A stretch of DNA of 18,771 bases from positions 1 to 18,771 of the forward strand of contig JBBRUG010000086.1 of assembly GCA_038247995.1 (NCBI GenBank), in the 5' to 3' direction. This document shows positions 1 to 7,950 of the stretch, one piece after another; positions within the stretch are counted from its first letter, which is position 1; the number at the start of each line of letters is the position of its first letter. Source of the DNA: JBBRUG01 sp038247995. GTDB taxonomy: Bacteria > Chloroflexota > Chloroflexia > Chloroflexales > Chloroflexaceae. A program made the translations under genes and the position numbers. The notes beneath the pieces are model-generated. The model made no database searches, had not been told where the DNA came from, and saw only the letters and a program-made list of their open reading frames with translations.

Positions 1-148
1 AGGATGCAGGAATAACCCTTGTACGACGTGATTAGCCACGACGGTTGCCAGATCGACCAGCCGTTACAACGAGTATGACTGCTTGCCTGTAACGCTAATT
101 GTACCTGAGACTGAAGCCCAAATCAGCCAAATGCATTATGGTATCCGC

Positions 149-703
149 ATGATGAACATTCCCATTCTGGAAACATCCCATCTGCGCCTCCGCCCCTTCA
201 CACCCACCGATGCGCCGACAGTAGAACACCTGGCAGGCGCCCCGGAGGTTGCCGACACGACGCTGAATATTCCGCACCCCTACCCCACCGGGGCGGCAGC
301 AACCTGGATCGCGACCCACAGCGACAATGCGGCGCGTGGGGTAACATTCACCTGGGCAATCACGGATCGACTATCCGCTGATCTCTATGGCGCAATCGGG
401 CTTCGTGTGAATTTGCACCATCAGCATGCTGAACTGGGCTATTGGCTGGGCGTGCCGTACTGGGGGCGCGGATACACCACCGAGGCGGCGGCATCCGTGC
501 TCGGCCACGGCTTCACAACCCTGAACCTGCACCGTATGATCGCCCGCCACTTTGCCCGCAACCCCGCTTCAGGCCGGGTTATGCAGAAGATCGGCATGGT
601 CTATGAGGGCTGTCAACGCGAGCATCTTCGTAACGGTGATCGCTTCGAAGATAGCGTCTGCTACGGCATCCTGCACGCCGAATGGGCGGCGCTAACGCCG
701 TAA
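149..703 (+). CDS. GNAT family N-acetyltransferase (RimJ/RimL type)
   Basis: The product is an acetyl-CoA-dependent N-acetyltransferase of the RimJ/RimL-like GNAT group; the acceptor cannot be told from sequence. Seen: the N-terminal LETSHLRLRPFTPTDAP segment typical of the group, the acetyl-CoA pyrophosphate loop in YWGRGYTTEAA, and the late motif NPASGRVMQKIGMVYEG followed by a DxxxYGIL-type ending. The frame stays open back to a TTG at 83, with in-frame ATGs at 131, 149 and 152. I prefer 149/152 because family members begin a few residues before LETxRLxLRP; no Shine-Dalgarno site decides between them. At about 184 residues the length is normal. The gene stands alone: the next gene starts about 120 nt later. 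Family confidence is high; substrate unknown. Confidence 0.85.
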   Translation: MMNIPILETSHLRLRPFTPTDAPTVEHLAGAPEVADTTLNIPHPYPTGAAATWIATHSDNAARGVTFTWAITDRLSADLYGAIGLRVNLHHQHAELGYWLGVPYWGRGYTTEAAASVLGHGFTTLNLHRMIARHFARNPASGRVMQKIGMVYEGCQREHLRNGDRFEDSVCYGILHAEWAALTP

Positions 704-823
704 AGCGCAGCGCCGCTAACCCTTCAGAGTACGCCTACCCTTCAGGACAGTTTTGCAATGCATTGTCTACAGTACAATATAGGCGACCATTGCGACACTG
801 AGAACGAAGGAGCGCAAAACACA

Positions 824-2026
824 GTGAACCCATCCTGGAGCAGACCAACCAAATACCTCGTCGCCGTAAGCCTGATCGCATTCAGCATCTTTGTGCTGTA
901 TATTAGCCGGACAGTTTTGCCGTTCCTGATCATCGCCGGACTGATCGCCTTCTTCGTGCAACCGCTGATCGACCTGCTCACCACGCGCCTGCGCTTTCGT
1001 AGAGGTTTGGCCGTAGTCCTAACCTATCTGCTGGTACTGTTGCTCCTGCCAATGATGGCCGGGTTGCTCCTAATCGCCGTCACCGAGGCCGCCAACTATG
1101 TCCTGGGCCTTGATTTCGGAAGTCTCGTCGATCAAGCCGGCGCAGGGCTCACGAGTCTACGGGATCTTGTGCTGCCCATACCGGCGCTCGACAGCTACAT
1201 AGATCAGTTGGTAAATGTACTGCTCGGCACGCTCAGCGGAGTTGAGGGCAGCGAACCTGCACCGCCGCCCTCGCTCAACACGATCCTGTCCACGCTCGGT
1301 TCGTCGTTGAGCTTCACCTTTGGTGCCCTTGCCGGTGTCGTCGGCTCGATCTTTTCCGGTGCAGTGCTTTTTATTTTTGTCATGCTCTCGTCGCTCCACA
1401 TTACCCTCGGCGCACGCAGCTACCATACCTGGTTCCTCAGTCTCGCGCCGACCAACTATCAAGGCGAACTGACCGAATTGCTGCGCCGGATCGGCCAGGT
1501 CTGGAAGTCGTTTTTGCGCGGCCAGGTAACCCTGATGCTAATCATCGGCGTCATCGTCTGGTTGGGACTGACGCTCCTGGGCGTGCCGGGCGCGCTGAGT
1601 CTGGCCATTGTCGCCGGATTGCTCGAAATCCTCCCCAATATCGGCCCGGTGATCGCCACAATTCCGGCGGTGCTCGTTGCGCTCTTGCAAGGCTCGTCTT
1701 ACCTGCCGGTGAACAATCTCATCCTGACATTACTGGTTATTGTCTTCTATATCGTCGTCCAGCAACTCGAAAATGCACTGATTGTGCCGCGTGTACTCGG
1801 CGAAGCCGTCGACTTGCCGGCAATCGTGGTGATGGCCGGAGTGCTCGTGGGCGGTTCGGTTGCAGGGATTCTCGGCGCACTACTGGCAACGCCGGTGATC
1901 GCAACAACCCGCGAAATCATGATTTACATTCGACGTAAACTACTCGGCGAACAACCCTTCCCGCCCAAAGCAGCGCCGGAAGGTCAGCCGGCAGCGGCAA
2001 AGGCGTTACCGGTTGTAAAAAGCTAA
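824..2026 (+). CDS. AI-2E family transporter / PerM-like permease (former DUF20)
   Basis: A 400-residue polytopic inner-membrane protein of the AI-2E transporter (PerM/YdiK/TqsA) family, whose members include exporters and Na+/H+-type carriers; the substrate cannot be predicted. Seen: two N-terminal hydrophobic helices (YLVAVSLIAFSIFVLYI and LPFLIIAGLIAFFVQPLID), a soluble-looking middle, then the family core with SFLRGQVTLMLIIGVIVWLG, LEILPNIGPVIATIPAVLVAL, the QQLENALIVPRVLG signature and a final helix with GGSVAGILGALLATPV. The open frame extends to an ATG at 758, but a GTG at 824 has an AAGGAG site at 807-812 (11-nt spacing) and gives the usual N-terminus. A TACAAT box at 773-778 may be its -10. 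The C-terminus is an Ala/Pro/Lys tail. Its TAA overlaps the TAG of the convergent DinB gene. Confidence 0.9.
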   Translation: MNPSWSRPTKYLVAVSLIAFSIFVLYISRTVLPFLIIAGLIAFFVQPLIDLLTTRLRFRRGLAVVLTYLLVLLLLPMMAGLLLIAVTEAANYVLGLDFGSLVDQAGAGLTSLRDLVLPIPALDSYIDQLVNVLLGTLSGVEGSEPAPPPSLNTILSTLGSSLSFTFGALAGVVGSIFSGAVLFIFVMLSSLHITLGARSYHTWFLSLAPTNYQGELTELLRRIGQVWKSFLRGQVTLMLIIGVIVWLGLTLLGVPGALSLAIVAGLLEILPNIGPVIATIPAVLVALLQGSSYLPVNNLILTLLVIVFYIVVQQLENALIVPRVLGEAVDLPAIVVMAGVLVGGSVAGILGALLATPVIATTREIMIYIRRKLLGEQPFPPKAAPEGQPAAAKALPVVKS

Positions 2027-2514
2027 GTATGCTCTTGCGGCCACAATCCCAATGCCGCCCGCAAGATCGCCAGTTCGCCGGTGTGATAGGCGTTATGGCT
2101 GGCAATAATGTTGATCTCACGCAGAATGTTATGCTGATGCGCGCCGCTGTTGATCAACGGGGCGAAGAGGTCAGCGCTGGGGTCGTTGATAATCCGCACG
2201 AGTTCGGCGCGATCGGCAAGAACGCGATCAATCGTCTGCTGCCAGTCGGGTGCATCGGCCAGCGCCTCACGGGCGGGCCAGAGATCGTCGGGGAAGGTCG
2301 GCCAGGTGTAGGTGTCGGACTGAATGTATTCGAGGATGTCGCGTTGGCAGATTCGGATGTGCTCCAGTAAATGCCAGAAGCTGTAAGCGCAGCCGGGCGG
2401 GCGGGTGTTGATCTGCTCAAGCGGAAAATCGGCGACGGCGTCGGTAAAGTCCATATGCGCCTGGCGGATAGTGAGCATCCGCGTTAGCTGGGTACGCAAC
2501 TCTTGGTCGTTCAT
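2023..2514 (-). CDS. DinB family protein (DfsB/DUF664-like)
   Basis: A 163-residue DinB/YfiT-like four-helix-bundle protein; members of this superfamily bind a divalent metal and several are thiol transferases or stress-induced proteins. Seen: the likely three-His metal site at H48 (in FWHLLEH), H140 and H144 (in SHNAYHTGEL), spaced as in the family, and helical segments throughout. Start: a GGAGG site at 2525-2521 sits 6 nt before the ATG at 2514; the ATG at 2520 abuts the site and the one at 2538 lies upstream of it, so 2514 is chosen. It converges on the permease gene, with stop codons sharing bases (CTAA at 2023-2026), so no terminator fits between them. Specific reaction unknown. Confidence 0.85.
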   Translation of the reverse strand: MNDQELRTQLTRMLTIRQAHMDFTDAVADFPLEQINTRPPGCAYSFWHLLEHIRICQRDILEYIQSDTYTWPTFPDDLWPAREALADAPDWQQTIDRVLADRAELVRIINDPSADLFAPLINSGAHQHNILREINIIASHNAYHTGELAILRAALGLWPQEHT

Positions 2515-2602
2515 GGTCATCCTCCAGATCGATACCATTATTTACAGCGATCTATCGCCTATTAGTCTGTCAATCCTCGATTGACGTGTGGGATAGGGTT
2601 TC

Positions 2603-2625
2603 AGGGGAGGGCAAAGCCCTCCCCT
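2603..2625. repeat. Perfect 10-bp intergenic hairpin
   Basis: AGGGGAGGGC and GCCCTCCCCT pair perfectly around an AAA loop. It lies between the DinB start and the stop of the DUF429 gene, both on the minus strand. Neither side carries a T run, so it is a poor intrinsic terminator by sequence. It could be a REP-like dispersed palindrome or an RNA-end stabiliser for the DUF429 transcript. Confidence 0.6.
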
Positions 2626-2677
2626 GGCCCCACCTCTATCTGTCAGCGTAGCTCTGACGAACTACTACATTCACGCG

Positions 2678-3448
2678 TTAGCACAAGCCTGGCGGCACCG
2701 GCGTCAGAATCCAACCCGTTTCCAGATCACCGAAGGTGCGGCAGCGGGCCGCGCCCCAGCGATGGGCGTATAGCGCAATATAGGCGCAGAAAAGCGCATC
2801 CACCCGATCTTCGTAGCGCTTGAGCGCCGCACCGCGTAAGCTGCTTACATCAACGTTCAGTACTGCCGGAGCGCCATGCAGGGGCGGATCGGCAGTAGCC
2901 AAACCACGCAGGCCCGCCTGATATGCTGCCCAACCTGCCAGGCGCACGACTTCGCTGCGCCCAGGCTTGAGTTTATATTTGAGCGTGCGTTCCAGGTTAA
3001 AGAGCGCTACCATCGCCGGATGTGGATAAACCTCGGTGATCAAGCGCCCTGCGCCACCGGCGGAGATGCCGGCGGCCGGCGTGAAGCCGTGCTCGGCCAG
3101 CAGCGCAACCAATAGTTCGCCGCGCACGGCGCCGCCTTCGCCCCGCGCCAGTAGGCCACGGTTCGCCGGATGGGCGCCGGCCTCGTAGCGCCGGAACGTC
3201 GCATTGAGTTCGGCCTCGGCTGCGCGCTGCCCCGTGGCATTCGGCACCCATAGCGGCGCGTCCACCGCCACAATTGCCGGGCCGCTGCCGGCCTGGGCCA
3301 ACACATACGCCCCAATCGCGTCTATGCCGCCCAACAATACCGGCGCGTCGACCAGCGCTGCGCCGTCCGGCCCACCGCGCAGAGTTGCTGCGCCGGTCGC
3401 ATTTCGCGCCGACCAGGCTACATCCAGGCCGATGTAGGTGGTGTGCAT
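2678..3448 (-). CDS. DUF429 domain protein (predicted RNase H-like fold)
   Basis: A 256-residue member of the DUF429 family, which is predicted to adopt an RNase H-like fold; no reaction is established. Seen: the N-terminal TYIGLDVAWSARN strand with D9, a second acidic strand AIVAVDAPLWVPN with D63, the ITEVYPHPA motif around residue 140, a TLKYKLK basic segment and a late EDRVDALFCAYIAL helix carrying a further Asp. These conserved acidic positions would be metal ligands if it is a nuclease. The ATG at 3448 has GGAGG at 3456-3452 only 3 nt away, a tight spacing, but family members begin at this point. It is divergent from the metallopeptidase gene, with an octanucleotide repeat in between. 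Confidence 0.8.
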   Translation of the reverse strand: MHTTYIGLDVAWSARNATGAATLRGGPDGAALVDAPVLLGGIDAIGAYVLAQAGSGPAIVAVDAPLWVPNATGQRAAEAELNATFRRYEAGAHPANRGLLARGEGGAVRGELLVALLAEHGFTPAAGISAGGAGRLITEVYPHPAMVALFNLERTLKYKLKPGRSEVVRLAGWAAYQAGLRGLATADPPLHGAPAVLNVDVSSLRGAALKRYEDRVDALFCAYIALYAHRWGAARCRTFGDLETGWILTPVPPGLC

Positions 3449-3458
3449 CCGCCTCCGA

Positions 3459-3486
3459 ACTGTCAGACTGTCAGACTGCTAAACTG
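3459..3486. repeat. 8-bp tandem repeat (ACTGTCAG)
   Basis: ACTGTCAG occurs twice exactly, then as ACTGCTAA, then ACTG. It sits 10 nt upstream of the DUF429 start, in the 146-nt divergent spacer, and could overlap the minus-strand leader. It may be neutral slippage or an operator; nothing in the sequence decides. Confidence 0.7.
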
Positions 3487-3594
3487 TTCCGCATGTTGAC
3501 ACCATGTAGGCGTCGTGGTATAAGCAGCGCACACTTTTGCCGAACTGAACGGCACTCTATGTCGCACCCGGTTTGTGCTACTGGAGGTTTCTGC

Positions 3595-4566
3595 GTGTCT
3601 CGTACCCATCGCGCCATGGTTGCGCTTGGTTCGCTGCTGATCTTACTGCTGATCGGCGTCCTGACCGGCGCCAGCCGACCCGATCGCTCCGCCGGCGCCG
3701 CGCTCGTTCCGGAAGCCGTCATCGATGCGCCAACGTTTCCACCACTCGAAGCGACGGCCACGGCAACCCTAACGCCGTCACCGGAACCAACCGCAACCTT
3801 AGCCCGCCGCGAATTCAATAACGACGGCTCCAACATTGTGAAGATCGCGCCCACGACATTCTTGCCTGGGAGTGGGCCGGCCTTGCCGGGCGAATTTATT
3901 TATGCCGGGCGCCGGCTCGATTTCTATGTCGGCCAGGCGACCTTTTCGACCAATGAAGTCGCCTCAATGGCGATCAAAGCCGAATACGCTCTGAGCTATA
4001 TGCAGCGGCGCTTCGCCACCGAACTGCGCAGCCGAGTTTCGGTCGGCGTCTACCCGCGCAGTCTATCGCCCGGTCGCGGCACGCGCGGTGTCGCCTACAC
4101 CTACGGGGCGACGAACGTGCGGATCTACTACGGCGCCAGCGAAGATCAGCACAACGCGCTGGTCATTCTCACCCACGAACTCGCCCACGCCCTCCAGGCC
4201 GAAGCCTATGGCAAAGAGGAACAGTCGCGCGCCGACATTATTCTACTCGAAGGCCTGGCATCTTTCATCTCCGGCGAGTACTGGCTCAGCCTCTCCGGCG
4301 CGCCTTCGTTCCACGCCCGCGCGCGTGAACTCTACCAGGCCGGCTATCGCGGGAACCTGGCCACGCTTGGCGGCGGCAGCCTGGATGTCGCCTACGACAT
4401 GTGGGCCGGCTTCGTCGATTACCTGACCCGCACCTACGGCTGGGACGCGTTCAATACACTCTATACGTCGGGCCGCGGGCGCGCTGCGGGCTCGGCGCCG
4501 TATCAGGCGGTGTATGGGAAGAGCTTTCAGGAGCTTGTGGCCGAATATTACACTACCCTGAAGTAG
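3595..4566 (+). CDS. Membrane-anchored gluzincin metallopeptidase (peptidase MA-like)
   Basis: A 323-residue predicted extracytoplasmic zinc peptidase. Seen: an N-terminal hydrophobic segment (about residues 8-25, LGSLLILLLIGVLTG) after a short basic start, consistent with a signal peptide or anchor; a Thr/Pro-rich linker (about 52-70); then the catalytic domain with ILTHELAHALQAEAYG, giving H194, E195 and H198, and E219 in ILLEGLASFISGEY as the likely third zinc ligand. HExxH followed about 20 residues later by an EGLA-type Glu is the gluzincin (clan MA) arrangement. The frame is open back to 3274, but GTG 3595 has GGAGG at 3583-3587 with 7-nt spacing and directly precedes the signal sequence. 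pcp follows 6 nt later, so the two are probably co-transcribed. Substrate unknown. Confidence 0.88.
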   Translation: MSRTHRAMVALGSLLILLLIGVLTGASRPDRSAGAALVPEAVIDAPTFPPLEATATATLTPSPEPTATLARREFNNDGSNIVKIAPTTFLPGSGPALPGEFIYAGRRLDFYVGQATFSTNEVASMAIKAEYALSYMQRRFATELRSRVSVGVYPRSLSPGRGTRGVAYTYGATNVRIYYGASEDQHNALVILTHELAHALQAEAYGKEEQSRADIILLEGLASFISGEYWLSLSGAPSFHARARELYQAGYRGNLATLGGGSLDVAYDMWAGFVDYLTRTYGWDAFNTLYTSGRGRAAGSAPYQAVYGKSFQELVAEYYTTLK

Positions 4567-4572
4567 GTTGCC

Positions 4573-5178
4573 ATGATCCTTGTAACCGGCTTTGAGCCAT
4601 TCGGCGGCAGTACAATCAACCCTTCCGCCGAACTGCTGCCGCACCTTGCCGCTGCCCCGCCGCCCGGGGTTATACTGCAAACATTGCTCTTGCCGGTTGA
4701 GTTTGCTGCCGCCCCGGCGCGCCTGACCGCAGTACTGCATGATCTCCGCCCAAGCTGGTGTTTGATGTTGGGCGAGGCGCGGAGTCGCACGGCGATCTCA
4801 ATCGAGCGGGTGGGCGTGAACCTCGCCGATTACCGCATCCCCGACAATGCCGGCGCCCAACCAGTCGATCAAGCGGTTGTTCCCGACGGGCCGGACGCCT
4901 ACTTCGCCACTCTGCCGGTTCGCGCATTGCTCGCCGCCGTAACCAACGCCGATGTACCCGGCGAGTTATCGCTCTCGGCCGGCGGTTATGTCTGCAACAC
5001 GCTGCTTTACAGCGCCCTGCATTATTGCGCTACCGCACACCTACCGACGCGCTGCGGCTTTGTACATCTGCCGGCGCTGCCTGAACAACTCACCCCCGAC
5101 GCGACTACCGCAGGCATACCCATCGCCCAACAATTAGTTGGCGTTCAGGCGATTCTGGCTACGCTGGCCCGGATGTGA
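4573..5178 (+). CDS. pcp: Pyroglutamyl-peptidase I (pyrrolidone-carboxylate peptidase, C15)
   Basis: Removes N-terminal pyroglutamate from peptides in the cytoplasm. Seen: the opening ILVTGFEPFGG with INPS, and the catalytic triad of family C15: E78 in SIERVGVN, C141 in GGYVCNTLLYS and H165 in GFVHLPALPEQ. The spacing is the same as in characterised bacterial Pcp enzymes (E81, C144, H168), simply shifted by three residues. At 201 residues it is slightly shorter than the usual ~215. It starts 6 nt after the stop of the metallopeptidase gene with no strong Shine-Dalgarno, which suggests translational coupling; together the pair suggests peptide turnover. It ends 9 nt before the stop of the convergent LLM gene. 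Confidence 0.95.
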   Translation: MILVTGFEPFGGSTINPSAELLPHLAAAPPPGVILQTLLLPVEFAAAPARLTAVLHDLRPSWCLMLGEARSRTAISIERVGVNLADYRIPDNAGAQPVDQAVVPDGPDAYFATLPVRALLAAVTNADVPGELSLSAGGYVCNTLLYSALHYCATAHLPTRCGFVHLPALPEQLTPDATTAGIPIAQQLVGVQAILATLARM

Positions 5179-5186
5179 TCAGCCAA

Positions 5187-5951
5187 TCACCCCGTCACGC
5201 CCTCGCGCCACTTCAGCGCCTCTTCCACCGGTGTGGTATCCCACGGCTCACCAATACCAAAGATGAAATGGGTCACCCCAGCTTCAAGGTAGGCGTCGAG
5301 GCTTTCCCCTTCGCGCGGTGAAACACTACGCTCGATCGTCTGTGGATCGCGGTCAAGCTTGGCACACCACTCATTGAGCACGTTGGTCTTGTGGGTAAAT
5401 GTCTCGATCGGGCCGAAGCCGTGCCAGATGTCGGCGTGTTCAGCTGTAAGCCGCAGCGTAACCTTCTCGCCGCCCCCACCAATCAAGATCGGGATCTTGC
5501 GCAATGGCGGCGGCTGATCGGCCTCCCAACGCTGCTTGATCACCGGCAATGCCTCGCGCAGTGCGCGCAGTCGATCCGGCGCGGTGCCGAACTCATACCC
5601 ATAGGTATTGTAATCACGCTCAAACCAGCCGGCGCCCAGGCCCAGGATCAGCCGCCCGTTGCTGATATGATCAACCGTTTTGGCCATATTCGACAGCAGC
5701 GCCGGGTTGCGATAACTATTGCAAGTTACCAGACAGCCCACCTCAGCCCGTGTGGTGAGCGTTGCCATCGCGGTCAGCATCGTCCAGCCCTCGAAATGCG
5801 CCCCCTCAGGTTCGCCATACAGCGGATAGAAGTGATCCCAATTGAAGATCGTGTCCACGCCGAGATCTTCAAAACGGCGGACAGCGGCGCTAAATGAAGC
5901 GTAAGTCGTGTGCTGGGGGTGCAACTGCACTCCGATACGGATCTGGCCCAC
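5187..5951 (-). CDS. LLM class F420-dependent oxidoreductase (luciferase-like)
   Basis: A 254-residue member of the bacterial luciferase-like (LLM) superfamily, close in style to the F420-dependent group (TIGR03560-like). It would use reduced F420 or FMN as a soluble cytoplasmic TIM-barrel enzyme; substrate unknown. Seen: RIGVQLHPQHTTYASF at the start, FNWDHFYPLYG, a core of RAEVGCLVTCNSYRNPALLSNMAKTVDHISNGR, LGLGAGWFERDYNTYG, and IPILIGGGGEKVTLRLTAEHADIWH. The start is GTG at 5951, preceded by AAAGGAGG at 5964-5957 with 5-nt spacing. It converges on pcp and diverges from the metallo-hydrolase pair. Cofactor choice (F420 versus FMN) is inferred from family only. Confidence 0.88.
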   Translation of the reverse strand: MGQIRIGVQLHPQHTTYASFSAAVRRFEDLGVDTIFNWDHFYPLYGEPEGAHFEGWTMLTAMATLTTRAEVGCLVTCNSYRNPALLSNMAKTVDHISNGRLILGLGAGWFERDYNTYGYEFGTAPDRLRALREALPVIKQRWEADQPPPLRKIPILIGGGGEKVTLRLTAEHADIWHGFGPIETFTHKTNVLNEWCAKLDRDPQTIERSVSPREGESLDAYLEAGVTHFIFGIGEPWDTTPVEEALKWREGVTG

Positions 5952-5990
5952 AAGGGCCTCCTTTCATGGCAAAATTCCGTGCGCACCGGT

Positions 5991-5999
5991 ATCATAACA
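5991..5999 (-). promoter_or_regulatory. Extended -10 candidate for the LLM gene
   Basis: On the minus strand TGT precedes TATGAT (5996-5991), an extended -10 arrangement about 40 nt upstream of the GTG start. No -35 match is visible at the normal spacing. Supported by sequence only. Confidence 0.4.
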
Positions 6000-6154
6000 T
6001 GGCCCTGCATGGAGGAGCAGGAACCGGAGTAAACTCATTGTGTTAAAGAGTCCAGGCTGGTTCGTTTATCCTGTACACTGATGCCAGGTGTGATGGCGCT
6101 ACAATAGTGTAATTCGGCCATCCCACCCGAAGTAAGCCGGCCGGATCAGCATTG

Positions 6155-6160
6155 TATAAC
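6155..6160 (+). promoter_or_regulatory. -10-like box (TATAAC) 7 nt before the ATG of metallo-hydrolase 1
   Basis: TATAAC ends 7 nt before the ATG at 6168, so transcription would begin at or next to the A of the start codon. There is no Shine-Dalgarno upstream. This fits a leaderless mRNA. A second box, TACAAT at 6100-6105, would give a leader of about 55 nt instead. Confidence 0.45.
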
Positions 6161-6167
6161 GGTAACG

Positions 6168-7082
6168 ATGATCGTACGCATCTGGGGTGCGCGAGGCTCC
6201 TACCCGGTAGCTCGTGCTGAAATGCTGCGTTATGGCGGCAATACAACCTGTGTTGAAGTCCGTGTCGGCGATCGCTGCATTATGCTCGATGCCGGGACTG
6301 GTTTGCGAACCCTTGGGGATCTGCTGCTGCACGAAACCAAACCGCCGCGCGCACTTGATCTGCTGATTACACACACCCATTGGGATCATATCATCGGCTT
6401 TCCCTTCTTCGAGCCACTATTTCAACCTAACACCCGGCTGGAGATCTATGGCCTCCAGCGCACCCAATCCAGTTTACGCACCACGATCGCCAATGCGCTG
6501 AGCGATCCGCTGTTACCGCTCGGCCTCCACGATTTACGCGCCGACTTACACTTCCACGAGCTCAACGAAGGGCTCTGTTTCGAGTTAGGCCCGGTGCGCG
6601 TCAGTACCGCCCGCGCCAATCACCCTTACCGCGCCCTGGCCTACCGGCTGGAAACCGATGACGCGGCGCTCGTCTTTGTGCCCGATACCGGGCCGTTCCA
6701 TACGGTATTGTTCGGCGACGAGCGGATCGAGTGGACCGGCCAACCTACGGCGCATTCACAAGCCGATCTGCGCGCCCTCGCCGAGATGCGCGAGCGGATC
6801 ATCGACCTGGCGCGCGGCGCCGACTGGCTGATCTACGACGCGCAATTTAATGCGGCCCAGTATGCGCGCTTTCCCCATTGGGGCCATAGCACCGCCGAGC
6901 AAGCCTGTGAGATCGCCGAGGCCGCCGGGGTGGGTACGCTGGTGCTCTTTCATCACGATCCGCATCGCACCGACGAAGAGATCGATGCAATTGTGATGGC
7001 GCAGCGCGCGGCTGCCCCGCCCGGACTGTGGATTGAGGCGGCCTACGAGGGGATGGAACTACGCAAACGAGGTCGGTTATGA
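6168..7082 (+). CDS. MBL-fold metallo-hydrolase 1 (PhnP/RNase Z-like group)
   Basis: A 304-residue metallo-beta-lactamase-fold hydrolase, probably a phosphodiesterase-like enzyme of the cyclic-nucleotide PDE/PhnP/RNase Z branch; substrate unknown. Seen: the family start VRIWGARGSYP and RYGGNTTCVEV, the intact metal motif HTHWDH (H69, H71, D73, H74), then H152 in ARANHPYR, D173 in FVPDTGP, D224 in IYDAQF with H240 in HWGHST, and H262/H263 in LFHHDPHRTDEEI. All expected dinuclear-site ligands are present. No Shine-Dalgarno is visible; a TATAAC box ends 7 nt before the ATG. Its stop overlaps the start of its paralog (ATGA, 7079-7082), so the two are translationally coupled. Confidence 0.88.
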   Translation: MIVRIWGARGSYPVARAEMLRYGGNTTCVEVRVGDRCIMLDAGTGLRTLGDLLLHETKPPRALDLLITHTHWDHIIGFPFFEPLFQPNTRLEIYGLQRTQSSLRTTIANALSDPLLPLGLHDLRADLHFHELNEGLCFELGPVRVSTARANHPYRALAYRLETDDAALVFVPDTGPFHTVLFGDERIEWTGQPTAHSQADLRALAEMRERIIDLARGADWLIYDAQFNAAQYARFPHWGHSTAEQACEIAEAAGVGTLVLFHHDPHRTDEEIDAIVMAQRAAAPPGLWIEAAYEGMELRKRGRL

Positions 7083-7921
7083 GGATCGCGTTCTGGGGTG
7101 TGCGCGGTTATGTACCAACTCCCGGCGCGGACTATCTGCGCTATGGCGGTAATACCTGCTGTACCGCGATCTATGGCGCCGGCGGCGAACTGGTGGTGCT
7201 GGATAGCGGCACCGGCTTCTGTCAACTCGGCGATATGCTGATGGAGGGCGCGTTTGGGCGTGGCCAGGGCGAACTAACGCTGCTCATCTCGCATATTTAC
7301 TGGGATCATATTCTTGGTCTGCCCTTCCCGGGGCTTGTCCATACGCCCGGAAATCGCCTGCACATTCACGGCCCCGACAGCACCCGCGGCTCCTTAGAGA
7401 TGACCTACAACGGCATGCTCTCGCCGATCTACTCGCCCGTTTATGGCCTGGAGCATATCGCGGCGACACACAGTTTCCAGCCGATCGCCCAGCAGCCGTT
7501 TCAAGTCGGCGGGTTAACCATCCACGCCTTACCGCTCTCGCGCCGCGCCCACTCGCCGATCTGGGCGTACCGGATCGAGGAGGGCGATCGTTCAGTCGTG
7601 TACATCACCGATGTGCGTTATACCGACGACCAGATCTGGGCCCAGGCAGTAAGTTTTGCCTATGGCGCTACCACCCTGATCCACAGCGCACCATATATGC
7701 GCGGTGAGCCGGTGCAAGATTTCGGCCACAGCCGGGTTGAAGATGCGATCGAAATGGCGCTTGAGGCGAATGTTGAGCGGCTGTTTCTCTTCCACCACGC
7801 GCCGACACGCACCGACGACCAGATCGATGTGCTGGTCGCACGCTATCGGGCTGAACTCGCTACCCAGGGGTGTCGCCTCGCGCTTGATGCCGCGCGCGAG
7901 GGCTTCGTTGAAGCGATCTAA
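7079..7921 (+). CDS. MBL-fold metallo-hydrolase 2, variant metal site
   Basis: A 280-residue paralog of the preceding gene. Shared features: IAFWGVRGYVPTPG, RYGGNTCCTAI, LDSGTGFCQLGD, H158 in RRAHSPIWAYR, D178 in YITDVRY, H217 in FGHSR and H239/H240 in LFHHAPTRTDDQID. Two ligand positions differ: the HxHxDH motif reads HIYWDH (H72, Y74, D76, H77), so the second His is Tyr; and where paralog 1 has Asp in YDAQF, this one has His (H202 in LIHSAPY). The fold is clearly kept and the remaining ligands are conserved, so it may bind a different metal set or be a non-hydrolytic partner. It overlaps the upstream stop by 4 nt. It ends 29 nt before the stop of the convergent GNAT pseudogene. Confidence 0.85.
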   Translation: MRIAFWGVRGYVPTPGADYLRYGGNTCCTAIYGAGGELVVLDSGTGFCQLGDMLMEGAFGRGQGELTLLISHIYWDHILGLPFPGLVHTPGNRLHIHGPDSTRGSLEMTYNGMLSPIYSPVYGLEHIAATHSFQPIAQQPFQVGGLTIHALPLSRRAHSPIWAYRIEEGDRSVVYITDVRYTDDQIWAQAVSFAYGATTLIHSAPYMRGEPVQDFGHSRVEDAIEMALEANVERLFLFHHAPTRTDDQIDVLVARYRAELATQGCRLALDAAREGFVEAI

Positions 7922-7950
7922 ATTGACGAAGTCCTGACGGTGGTTTGGTG

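Noticed and set aside
1..148. Tail of an upstream gene
   Set aside because: All three forward frames hit a stop within the first 35 nt (for example TAA at 13-15 and TAG at 33-35); too little is present to identify any product.
3274..3594. 107-residue extension of the metallopeptidase
   Set aside because: It crosses the divergent DUF429 start and the repeat, and the GTG at 3595 has GGAGG at 7 nt followed directly by a signal-like segment.
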